Below, in pieces: positions 23,274 to 34,443 of a stretch of 64,000 nucleotides of DNA. The translations under genes were made by a program, and so were the position numbers. Within the stretch, counting starts at the first letter, position 1, and the number at the start of each line of letters is the position of its first letter. The stretch covers positions 4,553,501 to 4,617,500 of the forward strand of contig JAKSXM010000288.1 of assembly GCA_022575985.1 (NCBI GenBank), written 5' to 3'. The stretch comes from Anagrus nilaparvatae (taxonomy: Eukaryota; Arthropoda; Insecta; Hymenoptera; Mymaridae). The notes below the pieces were generated by a model. It was not told the origin of the DNA and did not search any database. It saw only the letters and a list, made by a program, of their open reading frames with translations.

Positions 23274-23441
23274 AAAATTAAAAAATTAAATAAATTAAAT
23301 AATAAAAAACATTAAACATATTTAATATGTATTAACTATAATATTTTATTATTATTAACCGCCATGTGACGTACAATAATTATATAAATAATTAGATGCG
23401 CATTTCGACATTTACATTGCCATCATCAGTAATATACTCTT
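23274..23441. mobile_element. 168-bp insertion with 10-bp target-site duplication
   Basis: AAAATAATGA at 23264-23273 is repeated at 23442-23451, and copy A has it once (about 314-323). The inserted sequence has no inverted ends. In reverse orientation it contains 'ctgatgatggc' and 'gtcgaaatgcgc' motifs reminiscent of the tail regions of some retroelements. A short retrotransposed fragment is the likeliest reading. Confidence 0.7.
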
Positions 23442-24440
23442 AAAATAATGATTTTAAAATTCAAGCAAAATTCAAGCGGAGTAGCGACATTGTAATAAAA
23501 CCTTTATATTATACACAATAAAAAATTTATAAAAATTATAGTAAAAAAAATTTGGCAAAAGAAAAATTAAAAAAATGCGATTTTATTATTAATTTTTTAA
23601 ATTTAATTTTTTTTATGTAGAACCACAATATTTATTAAAATAATATTTATTAACATATTAATTACGCGTATTAAAAGAAAAGAGAATTCTTCTGCTTTCT
23701 TGTTCCCTCAAATTCGAAAATAGGGGCCCTGATAAAACAGAACCATAAATTTCTGAGCCCTGGTGGCCCATTGAAACAAAGAACATCGGATATGTTTTTT
23801 CACAATGTTAAACTCATCCATAAACATAGGTCGTTATAATTTGGTGTTTCAATTACAAAGGTCTTCCTATGTGAGTTTAGTAAGTTTTTCAGAAACCCTC
23901 ACTTTTACACACATTTCGAACGTGTTTTCTTGAAAAAATATAATTATTTATACAAAGAAATTGTGAAAAAATTAAAGACCTTTCAAAAAAAGTTTTGATA
24001 AATTAATTGTTTATCTTATCTTTTGTGAAAGAGTTTCTTTAAAATAAAATATTTTTATTTCTATTTAAATACAAGTAGATTTTTATTCATTCTATTAGTA
24101 AATTATTGGTAATTTATTAATGTTTGTTATGTACATTAAAGTGTTAATTATTTTTGAAGTTAAAAATACGAAAAATAAAACTTTAGACAATACAGATATT
24201 TCTTTAAAAAAAACCATAGTTCAAAATAGTGTGCCTCTTTACAATAGTATAGATTTTGAAATATATTCAATATGCTCGATTAGTCGATAAATTCATAATA
24301 TCATTTTACATGCATTATTTTTTTGGAAATAGTTTTAAGATTTTTAAAGCCTACTTTGGAAAACAAGAAACACTAAAATGTACATTTACAATATATACAA
24401 AAAATTCATAGCTACACAGATAACAGTTTATGAACATATA

Positions 24441-24747
24441 CAGTAGTTCCTCAGTTAATAACGAACTTTTTGGGACCAAAAAAACATTCGTTTTGTATAC
24501 AATGTATTTAAATAATAATCCTATTTACTAAAATTATATTTAATTTTTTAAAATTTTAGTAAATATGATATTTACAAAAATAAACGCTCTCTTAATCTAC
24601 ATTATAAGATCTTGTTAACGAACTGCATTTAGAAAAAAAGAAAAATAATAAAAAAATGCAAGAAATTTTCTAAAATTTGGTCTTCAAAAAAAAGTTCGTT
24701 ATGTCGAAAGTTCGTTATTTGAGGGTTCGTTAACCGAGGAACTACTG
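24441..24747. mobile_element. 307-bp MITE, TA target, pogo/Tigger-like ends
   Basis: The ends are CAGTAGTTCCTCAGTTAATA and the inverted GGTTAACCGAGGAACTACTG-type sequence, flanked by TA on both sides. Copy B (about 16405-16420) reads 'gaacatatattcacaattgg' with no insert, exactly the predicted empty site apart from one substitution. The terminal motif CAGTAGTTCCTC resembles Tc1/mariner superfamily pogo/Tigger ends. It lies just downstream of the protease gene's stop. Confidence 0.88.
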
Positions 24748-24874
24748 TATTTACAATTGGAAAAAAATACACATGTCAAAAATTTCATAAATATTATGAA
24801 AATAATATAATTCAATGAAAATAAATTATAAGCAGCTTTTATAATACAAATTAGTCAATGATTATTTGATACAT

Positions 24875-26001
24875 TTATAATAATTCAATCATGGCATTCT
24901 TATTAATCCAATCACGATAATAGGCAATTTCAGTAAAAACTGCTGGATAATCAATTTCACCACAATTTTTTGCCCAAGAAGTAATACCAGCTAATCTTCC
25001 TCCAATTATTAATGGACCTCCTGAATCACCGGTACATACACCGCTCTTTTTGTCTCCATAATAAGCAGCGCAAATCTGACCTTCTGATACTTCTGCGTCT
25101 ATTTTATCATATGCTTTTTGACATAAATTTTTATCTACTATAGGAATTTCGGCTTTTTTTAAATTCATTGTAAAAATGTTGAAAGAACCTTTACTCCCCC
25201 AACCAGTCACAGTTGCCATTGTACCTGGAACTGATTCTTCGTTTTTATCAAATAGAGAAATCGGCTTAGTGTATTTATTAAGCATAAAAGGCTTAGATAA
25301 CTTAAGTAAACAAATATCATGTTTTTTCACTTGTGGTGAATAATTTTCATGTTTTATAATTTTTTCAACAGACCGAACTTGGCCTAAAAATATCGAATAA
25401 TCTGAACCACTGCGTACGCTAACTCTAGAGGCATCGACTTTGCAACAATGTGCAGCAGTTATTACATAATCTTTTGAAATAATGCTACCGCCACATATAG
25501 GTAAATTTAAAAAGGCTATTTTACCCATCAAAGAAACTTGATGAGGGAAATCTTCAATTGATGCAGAATCACCATGCCAAATTTTATTAGTTGGGTGAAT
25601 TTTAGATGCACTTACAGAATCAGCTGAAACCAAATCATAAATAAATATCAAAAAAGTAGGGAGTTTCATGAAAACAGAGCATATTCTAAAATTGAAATAT
25701 ATTAAACGAATTTTCTTATAACAATTTTTCAATGAAAGAGCCGAAAATTTGCATCAATTTGTATCAAACAATGGATAAAAAGCTTAAAATTTTTATTTGT
25801 TCAAAAAAATACAATATATTGGTTATTTTATTTAAGAATTGTTGTTAGCAAATGTATATTTAATATATATTTCAGTTTAAAAATATGCTAAGAAGCTATC
25901 TTAATAAAATGTTAGGCAAAATATAATTATTAAATAAGAAAGAAACATTAATAATTACCAAACACAATTGCACAAAAACTTAAAAGCAATATAAATTTCA
26001 T
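24875..26001 (-). CDS. Secreted S1 serine protease, non-trypsin pocket (two exons)
   Basis: Exon 1 is 25959-26001 (signal peptide MKFILLLSFCAIVF) and exon 2 is 24875-25623, with a phase-1 intron; the product is about 263 residues. It is the sister of the gene at 16583-17706, and their introns and upstream flanks are nearly identical. The triad is intact (TAAHC, HDICLLK, GDSGGPL). The pocket has Gly at 189 (GVCTGDS), Ala at 216 (SWAKN) and Ala at 226 (PAVF). That makes it tighter than the sister's pocket, which keeps Gly at 216, so a small uncharged P1 residue is expected. Differences from the sister cluster in surface loops (SLMGKIAF against FLRQKKYF; HENYSPQVKK against HKYFLPFIAK) rather than in the core, which would suit diversification of substrate or inhibitor contacts. 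Confidence 0.88.
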
Positions 26002-26261
26002 TTTATATAAAAAAGAAAAAAATATAGTCAGTAAAAATTTATTTCTTTTTATTTTTAATAAGCTAAAAGTATTACTAATGTTCTGTAATAGGTGTCAATG
26101 AATTTATACCAATTTGATTTGCAAACATAACCTAATTATTTAATGAATTTATGTAAATATGATCTGAATAATAGCCTAGAAGCCGTATATGTTAGATGCA
26201 TGCGCTTTTTTCCAAATATTTTTTATGAATAATTAATATTTCACAGTTAAATTAGCAAAAA

Positions 26262-26595
26262 CAACCCCTTGAAAGGGTTTTTGCACTTTGAGCGACCAAA
26301 TTAAGTCTATACGGTTTTTTGGGTTGCTGATCAAGAATTTGGGGAATTATTTTAGGAAAAATAAACATTGCACACTTATATTACTAAAATTCTCCCAAAC
26401 GATGGGAGTTTTTGTATATTATATCCAAACAACTGTATAGAATAAAAAATAAAATAAACAAAAAATAAAATAAATTAAAATAAAATAAATTCATGTACAT
26501 CACCAAAATTCTTGATCAACGAACACAAAAACCCATATGGTCCAAATTTAGACACTCAAAGTGCAAAAATGGAAAATGTGCCCCTTTTAGGGATG
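26262..26595. repeat. Diverged foldback unit, about 330 bp
   Basis: 'gggtttttgcactttgag...gctgatcaagaattt' pairs with 'aattcttgatcaacg...ctcaaagtgcaaaaa'. The inner part is unpaired. It is part of about 640 bases absent from copy B. Confidence 0.6.
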
Positions 26596-28074
26596 CATTT
26601 TTTCTTCTTATTTAAAAAAGAGTTAATGCTGTAAGAGGAGTAATGTTTAAATTTTCATAATTTTCCTATTTCATTAAGCTGTGCCATCATTTTTTTCAAC
26701 CATCTAAATACCTTAAGGCAGAGATAAATGTAATATATTAATCTTTGGTTAAGGTTGTATCTCACGCGTGTACACTGGGAGTCACTTTGAGTTTATTTTG
26801 TGACTTATAATTATTCGACATTGAAGTAATTTTTGTAGTTTTATTTTTCATTCTAAATTGATTAGGCACGATACCTTTTTTTTTAAGGTACAATCGTAGA
26901 TAATTTTGCGAAATAATTCTTTCAAACCTTTTTGATTATGCTCTTCAATTTGGAATAATTTTTAGAGTGTATTCAGAAAATAATCCCGCATAACTTCACG
27001 GAAAAAAATTTTTTGGTTCGTCCAAAATTTTGACAGTTTTTAATTTTTGAAAATTTAATAATCTGAAAAACTCGAAATTATATTAATAGGCATAATTAGT
27101 GTCAAATAATTAGTACAAGTGTCAAAATTTCACAATATAAGTAAAACGGCCTATGGTTTGCTATGAAGATTTCAATATGAACTTCCCTTAAAAATATATT
27201 TTAAATAAAAGTCCATTATATTAGTATATTTACTTACGTGAGATACTATCTTAATATAATATTTATTCTAAGCAAATATATTTAATAAAAAATTTTTGGA
27301 TAGAATTATTATATAATTTTATAGAATTATCTATCTTTACAATCTTTATTTATTATTAGAACCATTTTTTACTACACTAGAAATGAATTGAATTTTATAA
27401 GACTAAAAAATTGTAATATGGGAATTTAAAAAAAAAAAAAAACGGTTATACAGTATTTTTTTTCTAAAAGTAGTACTAAAAATAAGCCTGCACGGTAATT
27501 GTAGCTCCTAAGGTTCAATTCTAGATTATTGCTAGCCATGTTTTTGTGTATAAGAAGTTTCCTGTAGAATATGATTCCGGGGTTCAAAAATGGATTAAAA
27601 TTACCCATACGCGGTTTTCTAACCATAGCTTCTAACTGGTTCTATTAATATATTACTTAAAAATATTAAATAAAAAATAAAATAAAAAATAGGCCGAACA
27701 CGTAATTTAACTTACTTTTTACAGACTTGAATAATTTCATAATTATTAAGAAATTTATAATTTATACACAAAAAATTGTACAAGAAATAATTCGGGGAAC
27801 TTGATCTGGAAACCTATAACTCTTATCTAGAAATAAATTAATACGAAAATTCGTAATATCGTAATGTTAATTAATTTTATAGTTTTTTTTTTGTAAATTC
27901 AAGCGATAAAATGAATCTGTGCCAATATTTTTTTTTTTTACTAATTAACTTGATCTAAAAAACGAAAAAAGCATCGGTTTTTAACAACATTTTGACATTT
28001 ATAAGCTAGAAAACCTGTTTATATTTATTGCTTTTTTTTCTAAATTTTGTAATATTACTTTTTCTTGCATCTTA

Positions 28075-29084
28075 CAAGGGGAGTTCAATACATTTGGAAC
28101 ACCGAATTACACCAAATGGTTATGGATGAGTTTGTTATGTTGAAAAAACTTGCCGATTACCCTCCGTTCCTTCCAATGGGCCTTCTGGGCCTAAAAACGC
28201 AGGGCTCAATATTATAAAATAGGATTTTTTGGTAATTTTCAAAGAAACGCCAAAACCTCGCAAGTTAACCAAAACTCTTCTGATTGGTCTCATTTTTTTG
28301 TTGTAAATATCACCTTTCATACGCCGTAAAACGCAATTTATTATCACTAATTCTCTCATCACTATAGCCAATTAACCAAACGGTCATTTTTAGCTAAAAA
28401 TGACCAATTTTTAAAATGCTGCCAAATTTGTACGAAAATGGTTTTTCTGACGAAAATGGGTTTTATAGGTCTGAAAAAATTTGTATAAGCTTCAAGTTTT
28501 CATAAATTTTTTACTCGTCTCATTTTCTTGATTCGTTTTTAAGTAATGGCTCTTCAAAGTTAGCATTAAAAATGAGCTTTTTTAAAAAATCGTAAAATTG
28601 GGACTGTGACTTCTAATTATCATATCTGGTTAACAAATAATTGAAAAAGGTAAAGTAAAGAAGTTTTGGAAACTTGAAGCTTGCACAAATTTTTTCAAAC
28701 CTATAAAACCTATTTTCGTCAGAAATTACAAATTTGGCAGCATTTTAAAAATTGGTCATTTTTAGCTAAAAATGACCGTTTGGTTAATTGGCTATAATGA
28801 TGAGAGAATTAGTGATAATAAATTGCGGTTTACGGCGTATGAAAGGTGATACTTAAAACAAAATAATGAGACCATCCAGAAGAGTTTTGGTTAACTTGCG
28901 AGGTTTTGGCGTTTCTTTGAAAATTACCAAAAAATCCTATTTTATAACATTGAGCCCTGCGTTTCTAGGCCCAGAAGGCCCATTGGAAGGAACGGAGGGT
29001 AATCGGCAAGTTTTTTCAACATAACAAACTCATCTATAACCATATGGTGTAATTCAGTGTTCCAAATGTTTTGAACTCCCCTTG
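28075..29084. mobile_element. 1-kb palindromic element, TTA target duplication
   Basis: The ends CAAGGGGAGTTCAA and TTGAACTCCCCTTG are flanked on both sides by TTA, a three-base target duplication of the PIF/Harbinger type. Arms of about 450-500 bases are nearly identical around a centre at about 28590-28640. A minus-strand frame at 28135-28371 is an arm of the palindrome, not a gene. Internal blocks ('aatgggccttctgggcc', 'tggtctcattttttt', 'aaaatgaccaattttt') recur in the element at 54032-54993. Confidence 0.8.
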
Positions 29085-29650
29085 TTAGTCTGTTTCTAAT
29101 CTATGTACAAGTTATAATGAAATGAAATCTATGTACAAGTTATAATGGTAAATATTGATAATTTTTAGTCCACATTGATTGTTACATACCATTAAGATTC
29201 CCGAAAATAATTATTTTAATGCGCTACAATGATAGAAACCCTAGAGTCCCAATTTTTTATTTTTTTTTTAATGAAGTAATTATACTTTTCTATCTTAAAT
29301 ATTTTGTCTATTTTATTTTTATCTCATAAAATATATTTTTCCAAGCAAATAAAACTTCATTAAGGCTACTGTCTCATTTTTATGACGATTTTTAAAAGGA
29401 TTTTCAACATTTATTTTTTCAGCTGTTTTATTCTGAAAGTTAAAAATTTTTTTCATAATAATTACAAAACTATTCTAGATAACAAAAAAAAAATTTTTTT
29501 TATTTCCTTTTTTTAACATTTTGTAGATGTCATGAATCTAGAGGCTCGAAAAAAAAATAAAAAACGGTTTCCATCATAGCGCCTATTGTAGACATCTGAA
29601 ATAAAAAAATAAAACGGCATATTAATCTCTATAGTTTCCTCTAGTATGTG

Positions 29651-30360
29651 AATAATTCTAAGTCCTTAAAACTAAAGTTTTCTAAGTTCCTAAACCTTCC
29701 TTATTCTAACTCCCTAAATCAAAGTAATTCTTCATCTCTAAACCTGAATTATTCTTAGTCCCTAAAAATAAAATGTTATAAATCCTAAACCCTGTCTCTA
29801 AATCTAAATAGTTCTACGTCCTTAAACCTTGATTATTCTAACTCCATAAATAGAAATTATTTTCTCGTCCCTAAACCTGAAATATTCCAAATCCCTAAAT
29901 ATTCATTATTCATAGTCCCAAAACTTTAATATATCCTAGCCTCTAAACCTGGATAATTCTAAGTTCCTAAACCTAAAGTTTTCTAAGTCCTTAAACCTTC
30001 CTTATTCTAAGAAAACATTAATTATTCTACGTCCCTAAACCTGAGTTATTATACGTCCCTAAATCAAAATAATTCATCGTCTCTCAACCTGAATTATTCA
30101 AAGTCCCTAATTAGAATTTATTCTTCGTCCCTAAAATATAATTATAATACGTACCTAAATCATAATAATTCTACACCCCTAAACGTGAATTATTATACTT
30201 CCCTAAATCTAAATAATTCTACGTCACTGAACCTTGGTTATTCCAATTGTCTACATAAAAATTGTTCTTCGTCCCTCAACCTAAATTATTCTTAATCCCT
30301 AAACATTAATTATTCTCAGTCCCTAAATTAAAATGACTCACAAGCCCTAAATTGAAGTGA
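29651..30360. repeat. Diverged satellite, 24-bp unit, about 29 copies
   Basis: The consensus is close to CTAAGTCCCTAAACCTGAAT followed by TATT. Units are heavily mutated but hold the 24-base spacing. The reverse complement of this unit occurs in a few copies inside the elements at 31201 and 32308 and near 19050, so the array is related to that family. The segment just before it (29550-29650) resembles 18575-18670. Confidence 0.85.
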
Positions 30361-30399
30361 TTCTATAATTGTGATGTTTATATTGTAATGTGAAGTGTT

Positions 30400-32307
30400 T
30401 GTATTTTCCTAAATCTTGTTTAGCTACTTTTCAAATCGGAAATACATTTATTACTCTTCTAGAAGCTCTTCTATTAAGTTCAGACTTCAGAAAACGGGGT
30501 TAGATATTTCTGAAAAGGTGATCAGCTACTTTATATGTAGGAAAACGGTGTTAAAAATATTGAAAATAGATTTTAGATAATTTAGGCTTAGTAGAGTGAT
30601 GTAAGGCGTTCCGAGAATATCTTTTATTTACTTATGAAATCGGAAAACGGTGTTAGATATTTTAGAAAACAGTATTAACTACTTTTTATATCGGGAATTG
30701 AGGTAGTATGCTTCCAAAGGCTCCTCAATTAACTTCAAGCTTCGGAAAACGGCGTTAAATATTTCTGATAAGTATATTTGCTATACTTTATACGCAGAAA
30801 AACAGTGTTAGTTACTTTGAACATAGAATTTAGATACTTCAGGCTTAGTAGAACGATTTATGGTGTTCGTTCCCGAAATTTCTCCAATTACTTACAGAAT
30901 AGAAAAACGGTATGAGGTATTTTTCTAACTGTTATTAGCTACTTTTTAAATCGAAAATACATTTATAATACTTCCAGAAATTTTTCTAGCAAGTTCAAAC
31001 TTCGGGAAACGGTGATAGATATTACTGAAAAGGATATTAGCCATTTTATATTTAGGAAAACTGTGTTAGATACAATAAACATAGTTTTAGATACTTCAGG
31101 CTTAGTAGATTGATGTCAAGTGTTTCAAGCATCTCTTTTATTTACTTATAAAATCGGTAAACAGTGTTAGATATTTTGGAAAACAGTGTTAGCTACTTTT
31201 AACATGGAACATGTTTATAGGGAGGGGGTACTTCGGAACTGGAAAATTAAGGGGGGGAGGGGGTCAAATATGTCCCATTTAAGGGGGGGGGGGTCAAATT
31301 TGTTCCATTTAAGGGGGGGGTCAAATATGTTCCATTTAAGGGGGGGTCAAATTTGTCCCATTTAAGGGGGGGGGGTCAAATGGGACTTGGAATAATTTCA
31401 ATTTTGGGGCTTAGAATAATTCGGGTTTAGGGACTTAGAATATTTTTGATTTAGGGACCTAGAATAATACACGTTTAGGAAATCATAATAGTTTGGGTTT
31501 AGAATCTTAACATTTAGTAAAGGTGATAATTACAAATTATAAAAATAGGAAATTGTATTGTTTTTTGTGTGTCTATGCTGTAAGATTACAGATGCAAGTA
31601 AACACGTTCCATGCATTTTGGTTGTGTGTACACAAACCGGTTATAAGTTTTTTTATCGGATATTGCGGGAAGATGCTTTTAGAAGCTCTTTTAGGAACTT
31701 CGGAAAACGGCATTAGATATTTCTGAACAGGATTAGATAGCTATTTTATATGTAAGAAAACGGTGTTAGATGCCTTAGACATAGATTTCAGCTACTTCCG
31801 GCTTAGTAGAGCGTTTTATGGTGTTTAGGAAATCTCTCCCATTTACTTACAAATTAGAGAAACGGTAAAAGGTATTTTGCTAAATGTTGTTACCTACTTT
31901 TCAAATTGAAATTATATTTATGACGCTTTCAAAAGCTCTTAAAGCAAATTCAAATTCCTCAAACCGCGTTAGTTTTTTTCTGAAAAGGATAGTAGATACT
32001 GTATGCATAGGAAAACGGTATTAGATAGCTTGAATATAGATTTTATCCACTTCAAGCTTAATAGAACAATGTAAGGTGTTCCGGAAATCTCTCGTATATA
32101 CTTATGAAATCAGAAAACGGTTAGATATTTAGGAAAACGGTGTTAGCTACTTTTTAAATCGGAAGTTAATGTAAGATACTTCAAAAAGCTCATTTAGCCA
32201 CTTCAGTTTTTGGTAAACGGCTTTAGATATTTCTGAAATTGATATTAGCTACTATATATGTAGGAAAACAGTGTTAGATATTTTGGAAAACCGTGATAGT
32301 TACTTTT
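30400..32307. repeat. Tandem repeat, about 255-bp unit, around seven copies
   Basis: Each unit contains 'cttcggaaaacggtgttagatatttctgaaaagg', then 'taggaaaacggtgttaga', 'cttcaggcttagtaga' and 'ggtgttccg.aaatctct'. Units start near 30480, 30736, 30990, 31700, 31950 and 32200. The array is interrupted at 31201 by a HINE-like element and ends at a second one at 32308. Confidence 0.85.
31201..31646. mobile_element. HINE/DINE-1-like element with G-rich minisatellite (copy 2)
   Basis: It has the same ends as the 18934 copy (AACATGGAACATGTT at left, AACACGTTCCATG, the GGTTGTGTGTACACAAACC hairpin and GGTTAT at right). The central array (about 31240-31385) is five units of a G run plus TCAAATATGTCCCATTTAA, followed by reverse-oriented 24-bp units. 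It lies inside the 255-bp array: 'agctactttt' is on its left and 'tttttttatcgg' continues the unit on its right. Confidence 0.65.
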
Positions 32308-32836
32308 AACATGGAACATATTTATAGGGAGAGGGTACTTCGGAACTGGAAAATTAAGGGGGGGGTCAAATATGTCCCATTTAAGGGGGGGGGGGTCAAA
32401 TTTGTCCCATTTAAGGGGGGGGTCAAATATGTCCCATTTATGGGGGGGATCAAATTTGTCCCATTTAAGGGGAGGGGTCAAATTTGTCCCATTTAAGGGG
32501 GGGGGTCAAATTTGTCCCATTTAAGGGGGGGGTCAAATATGTCCCATTTAAGGGGGGGGGTCAAATGGGACTTGGAATAATTTCAATTTTGGGGCTTAGA
32601 ATAATTCGGGTTTAGGGACTTAGAATATTTTTGATTTAGGGACCTAGAATAATACACGTTTAGGAAATCATAATAGTTTGGGTTTAGAATCTTAACATTT
32701 AGTAAAGGTGATGATTACAAATTATAAAAATAGGAAATTGTATTGTTTTTTGTGTGTCTATGCTGTAAGATTACAGATGTAAATGTTAGTAAACATGTTC
32801 CATGCATTTTGGTTGTGTGTACACAAACCGGTTATA
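32308..32836. mobile_element. HINE/DINE-1-like element with G-rich minisatellite (copy 3)
   Basis: This is nearly identical to copy 2 outside the array, including the 150 bases to the right of it. The G-rich array is longer here (about eight units at 32354-32570, with 7-10 G per run). The left junction falls at the same phase of the 255-bp unit as copy 2 (tactttt | aacatgg). The right flank is not the 255-bp unit. Frames across the array on both strands are artefacts of the repeat. Confidence 0.65.
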
Positions 32837-32897
32837 AGTTAATTTTTAAAATAATTTTATTTTTTTTTGTTTTTCAGCTGGTCCTTCTTTCCTAGAC

Positions 32898-33062
32898 GTG
32901 CCCATATATATATATGGACAAGTCTTTCTTAAACCAGCCAGCCCTATCAGTCCAAAAACAGAAGCAACTTAAAAACGTTTTGGTTTTCTCAAATCTAGTT
33001 TTTTATTCTTATTGGCTTCCTTAACACTGTAAATCTAAAGTGCGCATTTTGGGCGCTGAGTG
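32898..33062. repeat. Dispersed repeat, about 165 bp (copy 2)
   Basis: Counterpart of 22562-22735, with the same block order ending in 'aaatctaaagtgcgcattttgggcgct'. Confidence 0.65.
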
Positions 33063-33164
33063 GCAGTAGTTCAATATTTAAAAAACTGGAAAAATCGAAA
33101 TTAAAGTTGGGTAACAGTAAATTATTTGTATTTTTTTTTCTAAAAAGTTGTTATTTTTAAAATG

Positions 33165-33400
33165 AAAAAACAAGGCCACCTGTGTGGTAATCCATTGATT
33201 CCTTAAAAAGTTTGGGAGTACAATGTAGTTTTTAAGGAATGTCAACTTTGACTGTTGATATCTATGAACCTACAGTTCAAAAATAAAAAAGTTTCAGCGC
33301 AAAATAGTAGTATTTTATAATAAGTGTGCCAAATGGTAGGGGATTTCATCAACTAGTTTCGGATTTAGCAATTGAAGGTTTTATTTTGAAACAAAGTTTT
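33165..33400. repeat. Dispersed repeat, about 240 bp (copy 2)
   Basis: Counterpart of 1640-1900 in the same orientation, with roughly one base in six to eight changed. No coding signal. Confidence 0.6.
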
Positions 33401-34443
33401 GTGTAGCCCTATAAGTATATATAAGTGTATATAAGAAACTAAACTCCAAATAAATCAAAAAATTAAAATAACATCAAGTTTCATCAAAAAAAATATTGGT
33501 ATTTTGCGAAAACATTTAATTTTCTGAATTGTACCTACAAAGTAGTCAAAAATAACAGTTTACACAAAAAAAAAATAATGTTTGTTGCTCGGCTTGCTGC
33601 GGCATAGGCACAATGCGCCCATGATCACATATATTTTAAATGGGGCCACATTTCCTGCCGCAGCGAATGTGTTAATTATGTGTGTACAATTCGTGGATTT
33701 GTGTCAGTTGTAGTTATTACTAATAATAACTGAATTTTTTTTATGCATTTTTATTTACTTCTAAAACGTACTATTCATACATTTTATCATTACATAAATT
33801 TTTTAACAAATTCGATAAAAAAAAACTAAAGTACACTACTACTAGCTATCAATATTCAAAACTGATAAACCTGAAATTCGAAGATAGATCAGTTTTTATT
33901 TTTGAATGTTAACATAACTAAAAAATTCAAATTATATTGTTTTGTATGCGCAGAATATATTTAAATGACCATTTTTATTGTCTATTTATGTTCTTATAAA
34001 AATAAACATATGGGCCATGAAAATAATTTTTATGTTGGAAAAATTATTTATTTATTAATGACCAATACTGGACTGGGTTGTTGGCAACAAAAAAATTTGA
34101 ATTTTTTTTAATTACGAAAGGTGTTATTATAATTGGTTACAGATAAATAATTTGTTCAGCATAATGCTTAATAAATGTTCGATGATTACAATAATAGTAA
34201 TATTAAAGTTTTTTGTTCACAAAAGGGAAGTTGAAAATTGAATGCCTCTGAATTCAAACTTATCAAAAAGATAAATATTTATTCATCAATAAAACTGTCA
34301 TATGATTGCTCTGCTTGAATTTTGTTTGAAATAATAATGACTATTCAAGAAAATTTTAGGAAAAAACAAATTTAAGTAAAATTCTTTTTTTATTTCTGAT
34401 ATGAGAGCAGGTCAAATCTGTGTCTCACGTATCACGTGCAGCA
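33401..34443. other. Intergenic, no gene seen
   Basis: AT-rich. A short GC-balanced stretch at about 33590-33670 has an imperfect inverted repeat ('gctgcggca' against 'tgccgcagc'). A lone 'tgctctgcttgaattttg' at about 34310 belongs to the AATTCAAGC motif family. Confidence 0.45.

Larger units (their letters stand above)
23065..27910. repeat. Segmental duplication, copy C (most complete)
   Basis: The left half matches copy A (110-2345) and the middle and right parts match copy B. It contains the intact protease gene at 24875-26001 and has acquired at least three insertions absent from a sister copy: 23274-23441, 24441-24747 and about 26128-26765. Confidence 0.85.

Noticed and set aside
28135..28371. 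78-residue minus-strand frame
   Set aside because: It lies within one arm of the 1-kb palindrome and its mirror exists in the other arm; no conserved domain.
29651..30360. Possible CRISPR-like array because of regular 24-bp spacing
   Set aside because: The whole unit repeats with no unique spacers, and the host is eukaryotic; it is a satellite.
32245..32496. Open frames across the G-rich array
   Set aside because: Same artefact: both strands are open because the repeat unit has no stop codons.
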